A DNA stretch of 64,000 nt from Acetivibrio sp. MSJd-27 (GCF_018918095.1 NZ_JAHLPV010000009.1:1-64000); one strand, 5' to 3'; counted from the stretch's first letter, positions 9,301 to 19,172 are shown. Translations and numbers: made by a program. The notes: generated by a model not told the origin, from the letters alone.

Positions 9301-11529
9301 TTATGCCACCCGGAAAGAAAGACCGTTTTCCCCTGCATCAATGCTGATGCTGTTGTAATCCGCAATCTTTCCGCTGATATACATGTCCGCCAGCTCGCTT
9401 TCGATTTCCTTCTGAATCAGGCGGCGCAGCGGACGCGCCCCGAAACGCTTGTCATACCCTTTGCCTGCCAAATAGTCCTTTGCCTGCTCGGTTAAAGTCA
9501 CGGTGATATGCTTTGCGGAGAGTTCTTTGGACAGATCACCTATCATAATATCCACAATACCCTTGATATTTTCCTTGCTCAGCTGATTAAAATGAACAAT
9601 CTCGTCGATCCTGTTCAGAAATTCAGGACGGAACAGTTCCTTTAAGGCTGTATCGCTTTTATTGGAAACCGCTTTGCTCTCGTTTTCCACAAATCCATAG
9701 GAAGCTGTACGGTAATCGCTGCCTGCGTTGGAGGTCATAATGATAACGGTATTTTCAAAGTGAACCGTTTTCCCATGAGAATCCGTGAGCACCCCATCGT
9801 CCAGCACCTGCAGCAGGATATTGAAAATATCGTTGTGTGCTTTCTCAATTTCATCCAGCAGAATGATGGAATAAGGGCGTCTTCGCACCTTCTCGGTGAG
9901 CATGCCCGCGTCGTCATATCCTACATATCCGGGGGGAGAGCCAATCAGCTTGGACACCGAATGCTTTTCCATATATTCCGACATATCAAAGCGGATGATC
10001 GCTTCCTCAGAACCGAAGATTTCCCTTGACAAAGTCTTCACCAATTCTGTTTTGCCTACCCCGGTAGGACCTACAAAGATGAAGGAGGCCGGTTTCTTTT
10101 TGTTGGTCAGACCAGCTCTGGAACGGCGGATTACCTTCGCCACCTCTTCCACCGCTTCATCCTGCCCTACCAGACGCGTTTTGATCCGATCCCCCAAATC
10201 CAGAAGCTTTTTGGCATCGCTCTGCGTCAGATCGGTCACCGGAATACTGCTCCACCGTTCGATCACCCGGGCGATATCCTCAATGGTCACATAGACGTCG
10301 GAAGCTTCCTGCTCCAGTTCTTTCAGCCGGTCGGAAATCCGGCACTCCTCAATTTTTAAATCGGCGAGTTTTTGATAGGTCTCCTCATTTTCCGTTCCCA
10401 TCAGGGAGTCTTTTTCTTCCACAATGGACTTGAGCTGTTTATTTAACTTCTGCATTTCATTCAGCGCGTGGTTGTTCAAATTCTTTTCCGAACCGCACTC
10501 GTCGATCAGATCGATGGCCTTGTCAGGCAGATACCGGTCAGGAATATAGCGCTTCGAAAGCCGTACAGCGGCTTCCAGCACCTCATCAGTCAGCCGTACC
10601 CTGTGAAAATTCTCATAAAAAGGACGCAAACCTTTCAGAATTTCAACCGATTCCTCCTCGGTGGGTTCCTCAATGATAACCGGAGCGAAACGGCGTTCCA
10701 GCGCGCTGTCCTTCTCAATATGCTTCCGATACTCTGTCAAAGTGGTGGCGCCAATCACACGGATTTCCCCTCTGGCCAGAGCAGGTTTTAAAATGTTTGC
10801 CGCGTTCATCGCACCCTCCGCGTCTCCGGCAGCCACGATATTGTGCAGCTCATCAATTACAAGAATGACATTTTTCCGTTCCTTAACCTCATTCAAAAGG
10901 CTTTTCAGGCGGGCTTCAAACTGACCGCGGAACTGGGTTCCGGCCAGAAGCGCGGTGAAATCCAAAAGGTAAACTTCATAGCCCAGCAGTTTATAGGGAA
11001 CCTTCTCCGCCACAATCCGCAGCGCGATTGCCTCCGCCACTGCCGTTTTTCCCACGCCGGGTTCTCCCAGAAGAACCGGATTGTTTTTTGTGCGCCGGTT
11101 TAAGATATGGACAATCCGTTCAATTTCTTTCTGCCGTCCTACCACCGCGTCCAGCTCATTGTTTCTCGCCTTCTGCGTCAGGTTTGTTCCATAGGTTTCC
11201 AGCATACTCTTTTTATTGTTTTTCTCTTTCTTTTCCTTTTCCTGTTTTTCTTTGGAAGCTTCCTTTCCCTTGGAGGAATCCCCCGCAAAGCTTTGAGGCA
11301 TCGTCATGCTGTCGGACACATTCATATCCGACAGAAATTCTCCCATCTCGGTATTCAGCTCATCCAAATCAGCCTCGGTGATTCCCATTTGATTCATCAT
11401 CTGCTCCAAAGGTTTGATTCCCAATTCCTTGGCACAGGTAAGGCACAGACCTTCATTGATCTGCTTGCCGTTTTCAAATTTATTAATAAATACAACCGCC
11501 ACATTTTTCTGGCATCTTGAACATAACAT
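9301..11529 (-). CDS. ClpE/ClpC-type AAA+ unfoldase subunit
   Basis: The 742-residue protein begins with a zinc finger (C3-x2-C6 and C28-x2-C31) as in ClpE. Then come a low-complexity K/E linker, AAA-1 with GEPGVGKT, a short coiled-coil middle region, AAA-2 with GPTGVGKT, and a C-terminal D2-small domain. The N-terminal double Clp repeat of ClpC is absent, so ClpE-like is the better match. Such subunits feed damaged proteins to ClpP. The gene appears to be transcribed alone from a promoter at 11600-11627. Confidence 0.9.
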   Translation of the reverse strand: MLCSRCQKNVAVVFINKFENGKQINEGLCLTCAKELGIKPLEQMMNQMGITEADLDELNTEMGEFLSDMNVSDSMTMPQSFAGDSSKGKEASKEKQEKEKKEKNNKKSMLETYGTNLTQKARNNELDAVVGRQKEIERIVHILNRRTKNNPVLLGEPGVGKTAVAEAIALRIVAEKVPYKLLGYEVYLLDFTALLAGTQFRGQFEARLKSLLNEVKERKNVILVIDELHNIVAAGDAEGAMNAANILKPALARGEIRVIGATTLTEYRKHIEKDSALERRFAPVIIEEPTEEESVEILKGLRPFYENFHRVRLTDEVLEAAVRLSKRYIPDRYLPDKAIDLIDECGSEKNLNNHALNEMQKLNKQLKSIVEEKDSLMGTENEETYQKLADLKIEECRISDRLKELEQEASDVYVTIEDIARVIERWSSIPVTDLTQSDAKKLLDLGDRIKTRLVGQDEAVEEVAKVIRRSRAGLTNKKKPASFIFVGPTGVGKTELVKTLSREIFGSEEAIIRFDMSEYMEKHSVSKLIGSPPGYVGYDDAGMLTEKVRRRPYSIILLDEIEKAHNDIFNILLQVLDDGVLTDSHGKTVHFENTVIIMTSNAGSDYRTASYGFVENESKAVSNKSDTALKELFRPEFLNRIDEIVHFNQLSKENIKGIVDIMIGDLSKELSAKHITVTLTEQAKDYLAGKGYDKRFGARPLRRLIQKEIESELADMYISGKIADYNSISIDAGENGLSFRVA

Positions 11530-11599
11530 AGTTTTTCTCCTTGTTTTGACCTAAGGGGTTGCTTTTCGCTGTAACGGGTTAAAATCGTTTACACGTTTT

Positions 11600-11627
11600 A
11601 TTATACACTGGCTTATCCCGTTTGCAA
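11600..11627 (-). promoter_or_regulatory. Promoter of the Clp ATPase gene
   Basis: TTGCAA (11622-11627), a 16-base spacer and TATAAT (11600-11605) on the minus strand lie about 75 bases upstream of the Clp start. A single GGTCAAA heptad near the ribosome-binding site recalls a CtsR half-site, but the second heptad is not convincing. Confidence 0.65.
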
Positions 11628-11685
11628 GGACAGCTCTTGAATATTCATACTATATTTACATTTAACTGTATTATTTTAACAGACT

Positions 11686-12552
11686 TTATGATTCTTGTAA
11701 AGAGTTATTTTTTAAAACAACCGTCCGGTGGGGATAGGGGATCGCAACCCCCTCCGCATCAAATCGCTTTTTGATGGAATAACGCAGGTCGCACAGCATG
11801 GCAAAACCCTTTGCAGCGCTTTCGCTCCAAACGGACGCGCGCAGGTTCACCGAGGAATCGGCAAGCGCAATCACCCGTACAATCACCGGTTCAGCCCCTT
11901 GCGTTTTTTCCTCTTCACTTCGGTTATCCAAAAAATCCGGATGTTTTTGAACTTCGTTCTTGATAATGGTGATCGCCAGATCCAAATCCGAGTCATAGCT
12001 GACGCCAATGTCCAGGAAATTGCATACCTTTGATTCCGAAAAATTTACATTCTCCAAAACCGCCTTATTCATGATGCTGTTGGGCACAATGATTCTGGAG
12101 TTTTCAAACGTACGGATCACAGTGTGGCGAAGGGAGATATCCTCCACAAATCCCTCAATGTTTTCGCTGGGGATACGGATTCTATCCCCTAGTTCAAAGG
12201 GCTTAAACAGAGAGATAAACATACCGCTGACCAGATTTCCCACCGCTTCCTGCGCCGCAAAACCCAAAATCACAGCCAATATGCCAGAGCTTGCCAGAAA
12301 AGACATGACGAACTTCTGAAATGGCTCGAACTGCAGAAGAACGCCGGATACTCCCAGCACCCAAAGCACAGAAATAACAATTCTGCGCAGAAAGGTCAGA
12401 TGGGTAACGTTGACTCTTCCCTTTTTGATCATCATTTTAAACAGCTTACTGACCAGCTTGGTCACAAGAAAGGTAAGTGCCAGAATAATGATACTTCCGA
12501 TAAATTTGCTGCTCACCGCAAATTGGGACAGCTTTTCTATGAATTGCTGCAT
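11686..12552 (-). CDS. MscS-family mechanosensitive channel
   Basis: The 288-residue protein has three N-terminal membrane helices (about 15-40, 60-85, 90-120). The third has the Ala/Gly-rich pore pattern and continues into FAAQEAVGNLVSGMFI, then a beta domain with FELGDRIRIP and a C-terminal alpha/beta domain. MscS channels release solutes under hypo-osmotic stress. The start overlaps the last 16 bases of the upstream sugar isomerase gene, so the two are co-transcribed. Confidence 0.92.
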   Translation of the reverse strand: MQQFIEKLSQFAVSSKFIGSIIILALTFLVTKLVSKLFKMMIKKGRVNVTHLTFLRRIVISVLWVLGVSGVLLQFEPFQKFVMSFLASSGILAVILGFAAQEAVGNLVSGMFISLFKPFELGDRIRIPSENIEGFVEDISLRHTVIRTFENSRIIVPNSIMNKAVLENVNFSESKVCNFLDIGVSYDSDLDLAITIIKNEVQKHPDFLDNRSEEEKTQGAEPVIVRVIALADSSVNLRASVWSESAAKGFAMLCDLRYSIKKRFDAEGVAIPYPHRTVVLKNNSLQES

Positions 12553-13337
12553 ACTTCCATCTCGCTTTTCAAATAATCTATGGAACGCCGCAAAGTCTGC
12601 GCCGTTTTTACCTCAACGACACACCGTGCTCCGCACAGCTGTGCAAGGCCGATTTTCTCCTTTAAATCGATCTCCCCCTGCCCCAGCGGCAAATGATCTT
12701 CCCGGCCCAATGCGTCATGAAGATGAAAATGACTAACTCTTTCCCATCGGTTCAGAATAAATTCCCGATCCTTTTCCCCGCAGGCATGGTCATGCCCCAC
12801 ATCCCAGGTAAGAGAAAAAACGTGGCTCTCCAGCAGATAGGACACTGCCTCCCGCAAAAAATCAGGATATCCGCTGGTATTTTCCATACAAAGCTGGACA
12901 GATAAATCTCCAACCGCCTTCTCACACGAACTGCGGAAAGCGATCAGCCTCTGCCAATAGCTTTCCCTATATTTCTCAAATAGATACACCTTCTTATCCG
13001 GCAGGGTAAAATGCACGCCTGGTGACATGTGCATGTTTAAAACAGGGATATTTCCCATCTCACCGGCAAACTTTACAGCGTGGAGCAATGTATCGAAATA
13101 AGCCTTGGCCACCGCTGGATTGAAATCCCACACGTTCAGATTTTCATCCAAATGCAGAGTAAAATAGACGCCATACATTTGGGCGGCATCCCTCAGTTTT
13201 TTTGGTTTCATCTCCCCCAGCTGATACTGCGGCAGATTCATATTTAATTCAACAAAGGAAAGCCCCAGTTCCCGGCACAGGGCTGCATTCTGCTCCAAGG
13301 TATCCAGTTCCAGCAAAACCGGCATCCCAAAATCCAT
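12537..13337 (-). CDS. TIM-barrel sugar phosphate isomerase/epimerase-like protein
   Basis: This 266-residue protein has the AP endonuclease 2/xylose isomerase-like barrel pattern: FVELNMNLPQ early, HMSPGVHF, LCMENTSGYP, LTWDVGHDHACG, HFHLHDALGREDHLPLG and VVEVKT as metal-site strands. Family members bind divalent metal and isomerise or epimerise sugars. The exact substrate is not evident. It sits 14 bases downstream of the YbaK-like gene and overlaps mscS. Confidence 0.85.
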   Translation of the reverse strand: MDFGMPVLLELDTLEQNAALCRELGLSFVELNMNLPQYQLGEMKPKKLRDAAQMYGVYFTLHLDENLNVWDFNPAVAKAYFDTLLHAVKFAGEMGNIPVLNMHMSPGVHFTLPDKKVYLFEKYRESYWQRLIAFRSSCEKAVGDLSVQLCMENTSGYPDFLREAVSYLLESHVFSLTWDVGHDHACGEKDREFILNRWERVSHFHLHDALGREDHLPLGQGEIDLKEKIGLAQLCGARCVVEVKTAQTLRRSIDYLKSEMEVCSNS

Positions 13338-13351
13338 AAAATGAATCCTTT

Positions 13352-13834
13352 CTACTCTGCGATCGGAGCGCAGTCCGCGCCAATCAGTTTTTTCAAATCC
13401 ACAGGGCTCATCTCAATCTGAAACCCGATTTTTCCACCGCTGAAAAGAATGGAGTCAAAATTTTCACAGGAACTGTCCAGAACCGTGCGGTATTGCTTTT
13501 TCATCCCGATAGGGGAGCAGCCCCCTCGGATATATCCCGTGACCTTGTTGATATCGCTTACCTTTATCATCTCAACGGATTTTTCCCCCACCGCCTTTGC
13601 CGCCTCTTTCAACCGCAGCTCCTTCGCCACGGGAATGACGAATACATAGTATTCCCTGCTGTGACCTTGCGTTACCAGCGTTTTAAATACTCTCGCCGGA
13701 TCCTGGTTACATTTCATCGCCACGGAAATCCCGTCGATCGCATTGTCATCATGCTCGTAAGTGTAATGTTTATACTCTATTTTTTCTTTCTCTAAAATGC
13801 GCATGGCATTTGTCTTTATCATTCCCTTTGCCAT
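13352..13834 (-). CDS. ybaK: Cys-tRNA(Pro)/Cys-tRNA(Cys) deacylase, YbaK/EbsC family
   Basis: The 160-residue protein matches the YbaK/ProX editing-domain pattern: YKHYTYEHDDNAIDG, VFKTLVTQG, VIPVAKELRLKEAA with the conserved lysine, YIRGGCSPIGMKK and the C-terminal KIGFQIEMSPVDLKKLI. These trans-editing enzymes hydrolyse Cys-tRNA(Pro). The start at 13834 follows AGAGAGGTG; the open frame extends further upstream without another ribosome-binding site, so that extension is rejected. Confidence 0.93.
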   Translation of the reverse strand: MAKGMIKTNAMRILEKEKIEYKHYTYEHDDNAIDGISVAMKCNQDPARVFKTLVTQGHSREYYVFVIPVAKELRLKEAAKAVGEKSVEMIKVSDINKVTGYIRGGCSPIGMKKQYRTVLDSSCENFDSILFSGGKIGFQIEMSPVDLKKLIGADCAPIAE

Positions 13835-14147
13835 GATTGACACCTCTCTTTTGTTCAATAGGAAGCATTGACCCCGAATTTTCAGTGGAAAACTGCCGTA
13901 CTCCTGCTGAAATAATGAAGCGGACAAAACCTTTCTATAGTTATAGTTTACCACACAAATGAATTGGAGACAATCAAAATTTTTACAGTTCCCAGCCAAA
14001 TACCTGTCCCATGCCGCTGTTTCAATGAAAAAGTGTACCGCCCGTAATTTCGGTGCAGTACACTTTTCTAAAATCTTTCCGGCAGTATTCCCCACTCTGT
14101 AAGCGGAGGATTGCCGCAGCAAAGTTGCAGATTTCGTCCTTAGAACT
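13835..14147. other. Intergenic stretch with a terminator
   Basis: It has no gene. At about 14027-14068 a stem with arms AAAAGTGTAC and GTACACTTTT faces the minus strand and likely terminates the secreted 869-residue gene. The rest holds the ybaK promoter region. Confidence 0.6.
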
Positions 14148-16757
14148 TCATGGTTTTTCTATGGAATCCACCTGTTTCACAGATGAAACCACCGCTGTTT
14201 TTGCCGTCTCTTCCCACTCCACCTGGTAACCCAGATTTTCCGATAAAAAGCGGAGAGGAATCAGGGTTTTGTCGTTTTCCAGCATAGCTGGCACATCCAT
14301 CGTGGCTTCCTGTCCGTTCACCTCGGCCGACGGATTGCCAATCTGAAAAGAAATGTTCTTTTTGTTCAGCTCCACCGTGGCGGTCTGGGTATCGTCATCC
14401 CAGTTGACCTTTGCCCCCAGTCTCTCGAAGAAGAAACGCAGGGGAACCATTGTTCTGTCGCTGACGGTTTTGGCGGGAACCTCAAAGGAGAGATACTCCC
14501 CGTCCAATTTCACCAATACCCACTCTGTCTCTTCCGGCTTTGGAAACCGGAAAAGGCCATACTTGCAATCTGCCTGTATCTCGCCGCCCACACTGCTGAC
14601 ACGCGCAAGCTCATAAAAGTTCGGAGAAATGGTATAATCCGTCCAGTTGACGCCGTCGGATGAGACGGAAAGAATATTCTGTGTGGTCAAGTCGGTATAA
14701 TAAGCTTTCCAGGACTTTCTGTAATAAAAAATATCCCCGTTGGTAAACAGTTCGTGGGGCGTCCCGCCCTCAAATTTAATTTTACATTCCGGTTCTCCCG
14801 GCCGTACACGATAAAAACCATCCGGCTTCCGGAACACAACGGTATCACCCGCCGTCACCGGAAAGGTGTCAACAGGTTTGTAGTCAATCAAATTGCCGGA
14901 ACAGTAAGTCTTATCGGAGGTCAGATAGAGCGCTCCGTTTGTATAGCACATGTCATAGATATAGTCCGGAAATGTTTTTGTGCCAACGTGATGGAAGTTT
15001 TCGTCAAAGAAATAAACTCTGTTTTCCACTTCCTTGTGCGCCACGTTCAATCCCAGATCATCCCATCCGGAAAAACGGGCGGCATAGCCGTCGGGCAGTC
15101 TGACAATGCGAAACTCCCTGGTTCTGGAACCGAATATTTTTTCAGCGCTCTCCGGCAGAAAGACGGCTTGCCACTCTCCGCTTTCCGTTTCACGATACAA
15201 CTGTCCGGCGTCCCATTTCATAAATTCAGCGCCATTATAAAAGACGTCTGCGTTTTGGTATAATTCCTGATATACTGGAAAATCCAAAGCCTTTTTTTCC
15301 GTGAGATAGGCGTGATCGTCCACTTTCAGGGCATTGACCATTCCGCCGTAGCAGTTAGTAGGCAGAATCACATCCAGAATATAGGTTTTCCTTCCGCCCG
15401 CGGGAACCGTTGCACTGAACATGCATTCTTCTATTTTCTGCGAGTTGATTCCCTTGCAGAGGGCAAAAGGATCCTCCGGTTTCAGCGTGTAGGGATTCAG
15501 CATCGTTCCATCCTCATCCCGCACAATGATGATATTGCTGGAAAGAGAGGTTTCCAGCAGGTAATTGAGCACTCTGGGCTTGGTATCCCTGTTCTCAATA
15601 TTCACATAATAGCGGTTGGTAACGCCGAAATTGCCCAGATTGAATTCCCACTCATTGTCAGGAAGATTGTTGATGTCGAGGGTTTTCGAAGTAAAGGCAT
15701 TCGGTACATGATCCTCCGCCTTTCCGGGAAATCCGGCCTGATACGCCTGGGTATTTTTATGATAGATGTCAAACCGCCAAATATTATCCCGCTGTTCCTC
15801 CGGCACATTCGCACCGTAATAGGCGAGCTTACTGTCATCCTGATAAGTAAACTCCAGCATGTCGGAACCGGCCGCCACATACTTACTGTACAGATAGCCG
15901 TCCCTGTTCGGGTTGATATTGGTCATCCAGTGAGGCATCACATTCCCGTCGTTGTAATACTGATTGAAAATCTTCACGGGAAGAGCCTCGCCGTTTACCG
16001 TATTTTCATCAATTATCACGTTCAAATCCGCCTCCACCATCGGCAGGGTTTCCGTCTCTATCCCCTTGATAGAGGTATCGTTAAAATATTTGCCCGGCGC
16101 CGCATTGGGGTTATGGTGGCTGCGGTCCCCCACCTGTCCGTAATTCTTCAGGGCTGTGAAATTCACATCCGCCTCCCCGCTGTCTATCGTAAAATTGACC
16201 AGCATATTGAATGTGGAGCGAGGCCGAATCGGCGTATAGTTGTAAATACAGCGGCTGACCCAATCCCTGTCCCCCTGCAGCTGAATCGTTTTGGGCAGGA
16301 CGGTTTCCCCTTGATAGGGTACATACTGGGCATATTCATTCAAGGTGCGGATTTTGATGTTCATCAGATCCGACCAGGTGCCAATGCAATCCCAATATTC
16401 ATAGCCATAAGGCAGATAATATCCCGCCGACTGAACCGTTATCCGGGCACCGTTTTTTGAAAAAAATTCGATATCCGGCTCCACATCGAAATCCGTCCAG
16501 TTGTAAAAGCAGAAAAACACCGAATAACTGCCCGGTTTTAGTCCCTCATTTTTCATCAGATAGGTCGCCTGAGGATTTTCATCGGTGGACAGATCACCGG
16601 CCTTGACAAACTCTGGGTTATTGCAGTAAAGAAACTGTCCGCCTCCAGCTTTCCGGAATTGAATCGGAATGGGTTCCTGCCCTTCTGCGACCGATGGAAT
16701 CCAGCTGGCCGCCAGCATGGCGAGCATCAAAATCACAGAACAAATCTTTCGTGTCAT
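14148..16757 (-). CDS. Secreted protein with two copper-amine-oxidase-N-type stalk repeats
   Basis: The 869-residue protein has a signal peptide (about residues 1-25). The long central region is not recognised; it includes beta-propeller-like stretches around residues 520-720. Residues about 750-860 hold the paired PLRFFFERLGAKVNWDDDTQ and PLRFLSENLGYQVEWEE blocks of the Cu_amine_oxidN1 family. Despite the name, these are widespread in secreted Clostridia proteins and probably act as cell-envelope modules, not as oxidases. A hairpin terminator follows, and a promoter region of about 115 bases precedes it. Function unknown. Confidence 0.8.
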   Translation of the reverse strand: MTRKICSVILMLAMLAASWIPSVAEGQEPIPIQFRKAGGGQFLYCNNPEFVKAGDLSTDENPQATYLMKNEGLKPGSYSVFFCFYNWTDFDVEPDIEFFSKNGARITVQSAGYYLPYGYEYWDCIGTWSDLMNIKIRTLNEYAQYVPYQGETVLPKTIQLQGDRDWVSRCIYNYTPIRPRSTFNMLVNFTIDSGEADVNFTALKNYGQVGDRSHHNPNAAPGKYFNDTSIKGIETETLPMVEADLNVIIDENTVNGEALPVKIFNQYYNDGNVMPHWMTNINPNRDGYLYSKYVAAGSDMLEFTYQDDSKLAYYGANVPEEQRDNIWRFDIYHKNTQAYQAGFPGKAEDHVPNAFTSKTLDINNLPDNEWEFNLGNFGVTNRYYVNIENRDTKPRVLNYLLETSLSSNIIIVRDEDGTMLNPYTLKPEDPFALCKGINSQKIEECMFSATVPAGGRKTYILDVILPTNCYGGMVNALKVDDHAYLTEKKALDFPVYQELYQNADVFYNGAEFMKWDAGQLYRETESGEWQAVFLPESAEKIFGSRTREFRIVRLPDGYAARFSGWDDLGLNVAHKEVENRVYFFDENFHHVGTKTFPDYIYDMCYTNGALYLTSDKTYCSGNLIDYKPVDTFPVTAGDTVVFRKPDGFYRVRPGEPECKIKFEGGTPHELFTNGDIFYYRKSWKAYYTDLTTQNILSVSSDGVNWTDYTISPNFYELARVSSVGGEIQADCKYGLFRFPKPEETEWVLVKLDGEYLSFEVPAKTVSDRTMVPLRFFFERLGAKVNWDDDTQTATVELNKKNISFQIGNPSAEVNGQEATMDVPAMLENDKTLIPLRFLSENLGYQVEWEETAKTAVVSSVKQVDSIEKP

Positions 16758-16872
16758 AGAGCAAATCCTCCTGTTTCATGTAGTGTTTTGAAATCCGCCA
16801 ATTTCTCTATATTATTGTAAATATTGTATCACAGTTCTCCTTGAAAAGCAAATTGTATGTATTTTACACTTG

Positions 16873-17745
16873 TCACTTTTCCATTTCCTCTTGAATATAG
16901 CTGTCCAGCAATTCAAAAATCCAATCATTTAAATGGGAAAAAGAAAAGCCGGCACTTTGTGCCTTTTCGGTATTCAGCCAGTATTCCGGCGTTCCATTAT
17001 AAGGCGCTGGTTCCCCTTTTTCAGAAAGAATGGCCTTTCGGCCCGTTTTGTTTCCCACATAACGCACAATCTCTTGGAGTGAAATTTCTCCCACAGAACA
17101 TGCATTGACAGCGCCAAAAATTTTCTTCTCCGCCAATCCCGCGAGAAACTCTGCCGCTTCCGCAGAAGAAATAAAGCACAGCTTAGCTGCCGGATTGTCA
17201 ATTTGCATCGGAATTTGGCGAACCGTATGGGATACATAGAAACGCAGCCGTTCGGTGTAATCGTCCTTTCCCAGCACCACCGGAAAACGCACGGCACATT
17301 GTTTTGCCTGTGCATAATTCTGTGCCAGAGCGGCCTCTGCCATTCGCTTACCCTCCGCATAGGCACCGCTGTCCCTGTCACACCAAACGAAGGGATACGC
17401 CTCGGCTGAAAAATCTTCTTCCATGACTCCTGGATTCGGTGGATTGTAAACCGAAGCGGATGATGTCATGACATAGTAGTCTGTTCTTACCGTATCCAGC
17501 GCATATTTTACAGCATTGGAGCAGTATGCCAGATTGTCATACACGATATCAAAAATCTGGTTGGAGAACGCTTGTTTCATACTTTCCGAATCGTTGCGCT
17601 CCACCCGAATCCGCCTGAGCCGATGTCCGAATGAATCGGGGGTGCTTCCCCTTGTGGCGATGGTTACCTGATATCTCTTTTCCACGAGCTTCTCCGCCAA
17701 ATTCTTGCCAAAAAAGCGGGTGCCGCCCAAAATTAATATTTTCAT
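16873..17745 (-). CDS. NAD-dependent epimerase/dehydratase (extended SDR)
   Basis: The 290-residue protein starts MKILILGGTRFFGKNLAEKL, an NAD-binding Rossmann motif, with TSSASVY and Y...GKRMAE marking the SDR serine and Tyr-x3-Lys catalytic residues. Members act on nucleotide sugars, or in plants and cyanobacteria on RNA or isoflavones; the substrate here is unknown. The start at 17745 follows a weak AGGT site; the longer open frame adds basic residues with no SDR homology. Confidence 0.88.
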   Translation of the reverse strand: MKILILGGTRFFGKNLAEKLVEKRYQVTIATRGSTPDSFGHRLRRIRVERNDSESMKQAFSNQIFDIVYDNLAYCSNAVKYALDTVRTDYYVMTSSASVYNPPNPGVMEEDFSAEAYPFVWCDRDSGAYAEGKRMAEAALAQNYAQAKQCAVRFPVVLGKDDYTERLRFYVSHTVRQIPMQIDNPAAKLCFISSAEAAEFLAGLAEKKIFGAVNACSVGEISLQEIVRYVGNKTGRKAILSEKGEPAPYNGTPEYWLNTEKAQSAGFSFSHLNDWIFELLDSYIQEEMEK

Positions 17746-18033
17746 TTTAACCTGCCTTTCCCGTTTCGTTTGAGAGGCTCGTCCCCTGGCAATATGCAAT
17801 CTTTATTATAAATTTAAAATCTCGCTGGAGATATCATTTTTATATAACAAATATAAAAGTTATGTATCATCCGGAGAGATTATTAAAATCTCTGATAGGG
17901 GCAAAGATATGGACACATATGGTGTGTACTCTCACGAGATTGCCGGAGAGGCGGAATATACTGCATCGGAAGCAGATAAAATATTTTAAAAAATTCTTTA
18001 AAAATGATTGTGCGGTATTTCGTGCAGTATTTC
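17746..18033. other. Intergenic stretch
   Basis: I see no gene here. It probably contains the epimerase promoter; an A+T-rich stretch lies at 17800-17860. Confidence 0.4.
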
Positions 18034-18084
18034 ACAAAAAACAAACACCCTATAACGCTTATACTCCTAGACGTTGTAGGGTGT
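18034..18084 (-). terminator. Terminator of the tmRNA gene
   Basis: On the minus strand the stem ACACCCTACAACG / CGTTATAGGGTGT is followed by a T-rich run, just 6 bases after the tmRNA 3' end. Confidence 0.85.
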
Positions 18085-18089
18085 CTGAA

Positions 18090-18435
18090 TGGTGGAGGCG
18101 AGGAGAGTCGAACTCCTGTCCGAAAAACCGTCCACACAACTTTCTCCGGGTGCAGCCTATGATCAAATTTCCCTTCCCTGCAAGCTCACAGGCAAGCTGG
18201 CAGGTTCAGTAGCTTCATTGTTCATGGTATGGGCAAAGCTTACCATACGCACGTTCACCACTAATTGACGCCCTGTCCTAAGCCGTGGTATTCAAAGGGA
18301 GGACGACCGCCTAAGTTAGGCAGCTACTAATTCGTTATTATTAGCGTTTAATTTTAAAGTTTGAGGTTTTATAGCGGCCCTCACCGCTACCCGCTTATCA
18401 TGCTTCAGGACCCCCGTCGAAACCGGTACGCCCCC
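18090..18435 (-). ncRNA. ssrA: tmRNA (transfer-messenger RNA)
   Basis: The 346-nt gene starts GGGGGCGTACCGGTTTCGAC and ends with the tRNA-like GGAGTTCGACTCTCCTCGCC plus an encoded CCACCA end; the ends pair as a 7-bp acceptor stem. The internal reading frame (18316-18345) reads ANNNELVAA then TAA, the proteolysis tag that would be added after the charged alanine. tmRNA rescues stalled ribosomes with SmpB, whose gene lies 92 bases upstream on the same strand. Confidence 0.98.
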
Positions 18436-18527
18436 ATATTATAGATTGAGATGAGAAACCTCCCAATGCTTAAAATAGGATAACATGCCCTATCCTTTTT
18501 GTAAAGTGCATATTTGTGGAAAAAACA

Positions 18528-18980
18528 TCAAAGATTTCTTTCCTTCAAGGCGCGTTCCATATGGCGTCTTGCACTGCGCTCGGCCGCGTCATCCCGCTTG
18601 TCATAAAGCTTTTTACCGCGTGCCAAAGCAATCTTCAACTTTGCCCATCTGCCCTTAAAATAAATTTCCAGGGGAATAATGGTCAAGCCCTTTTCCTGCA
18701 CCTTGCCGATGAGTTTGTTAATTTCTTTTTTGTTGAGAAGAAGTCTGCGCACCCGCAGAGGATCCTTATTGAAGATATTGCCCTTCTCATAAGGACTGAT
18801 GTGCATGCCAACGATATAGGCCTGCCCGCTGTCGATGTCCACATAGGAATCCTTCAGGTTCACGCCGCCCAAACGAATGGATTTTACCTCAGTGCCGAAA
18901 AGCTCAAGCCCCGCCTCGAATTCCTCTTCAATGAAGAATTCATGCCAGGCTTTTTTGTTTTTTGCAATTGATTTTATCAT
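18528..18980 (-). CDS. smpB: SsrA-binding protein SmpB
   Basis: This 150-residue protein has the SmpB OB-fold signatures: [22 protein letters not shown] at the start, [11 protein letters not shown], and the basic C-terminal tail [20 protein letters not shown]. It binds the tRNA-like domain of tmRNA and places it in the ribosomal A site. The ATG at 18980 is 8 bases from AGAGAGG; a GTG three codons earlier would overlap the ribosome-binding site and is rejected. Confidence 0.97.
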   Translation of the reverse strand: MIKSIAKNKKAWHEFFIEEEFEAGLELFGTEVKSIRLGGVNLKDSYVDIDSGQAYIVGMHISPYEKGNIFNKDPLRVRRLLLNKKEINKLIGKVQEKGLTIIPLEIYFKGRWAKLKIALARGKKLYDKRDDAAERSARRHMERALKERNL

Positions 18981-19033
18981 ATTCAGCACCTCTCTTTCTC
19001 ATTCACACAGTGCTTTAAAGAAGATTCTTCATT

Positions 19034-19172
19034 GGAAGCTCGCCTTCCGCTCACGGCGTGGATTATTATAACACAACAATGTAGGCGGTATTCGTCGCCG
19101 GAATATTGCGTTTCAATAAAGACTCAGCCGTCGGAAGCTTGTCTTCCGCTTACGGCGTGTCTTTATTATAAC
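19034..19172. repeat. Pair of 40-bp imperfect direct repeats, one part of a 53-nt hairpin
   Basis: Two copies of a sequence starting GGAAGCT and ending TTATTATAAC lie at 19034-19073 and 19133-19172, 99 bases apart. The second copy is inside a long palindrome (19115-19167) whose nested arms are AATAAAGAC / GTCTTTATT, GCCGT / ACGGC and CGGAAG / CTTCCG. The first copy lacks the left arm. It lies between smpB and trxA and looks like a small intergenic palindromic repeat family. Confidence 0.6.

Noticed and set aside
11530-11600. CtsR operator for the Clp gene
   Set aside because: Only one GGTCAAA heptad is seen; the second heptad at the required spacing is poor.
15312-16460. 382-codon open frame on the plus strand
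   Set aside because: It lies wholly opposite the secreted 869-residue gene, has no ribosome-binding site and no recognisable domain.
19034-19172. CRISPR-like array
   Set aside because: There are only two imperfect repeats, the unit is a palindrome and no cas genes are present; no CRISPR array was seen elsewhere.
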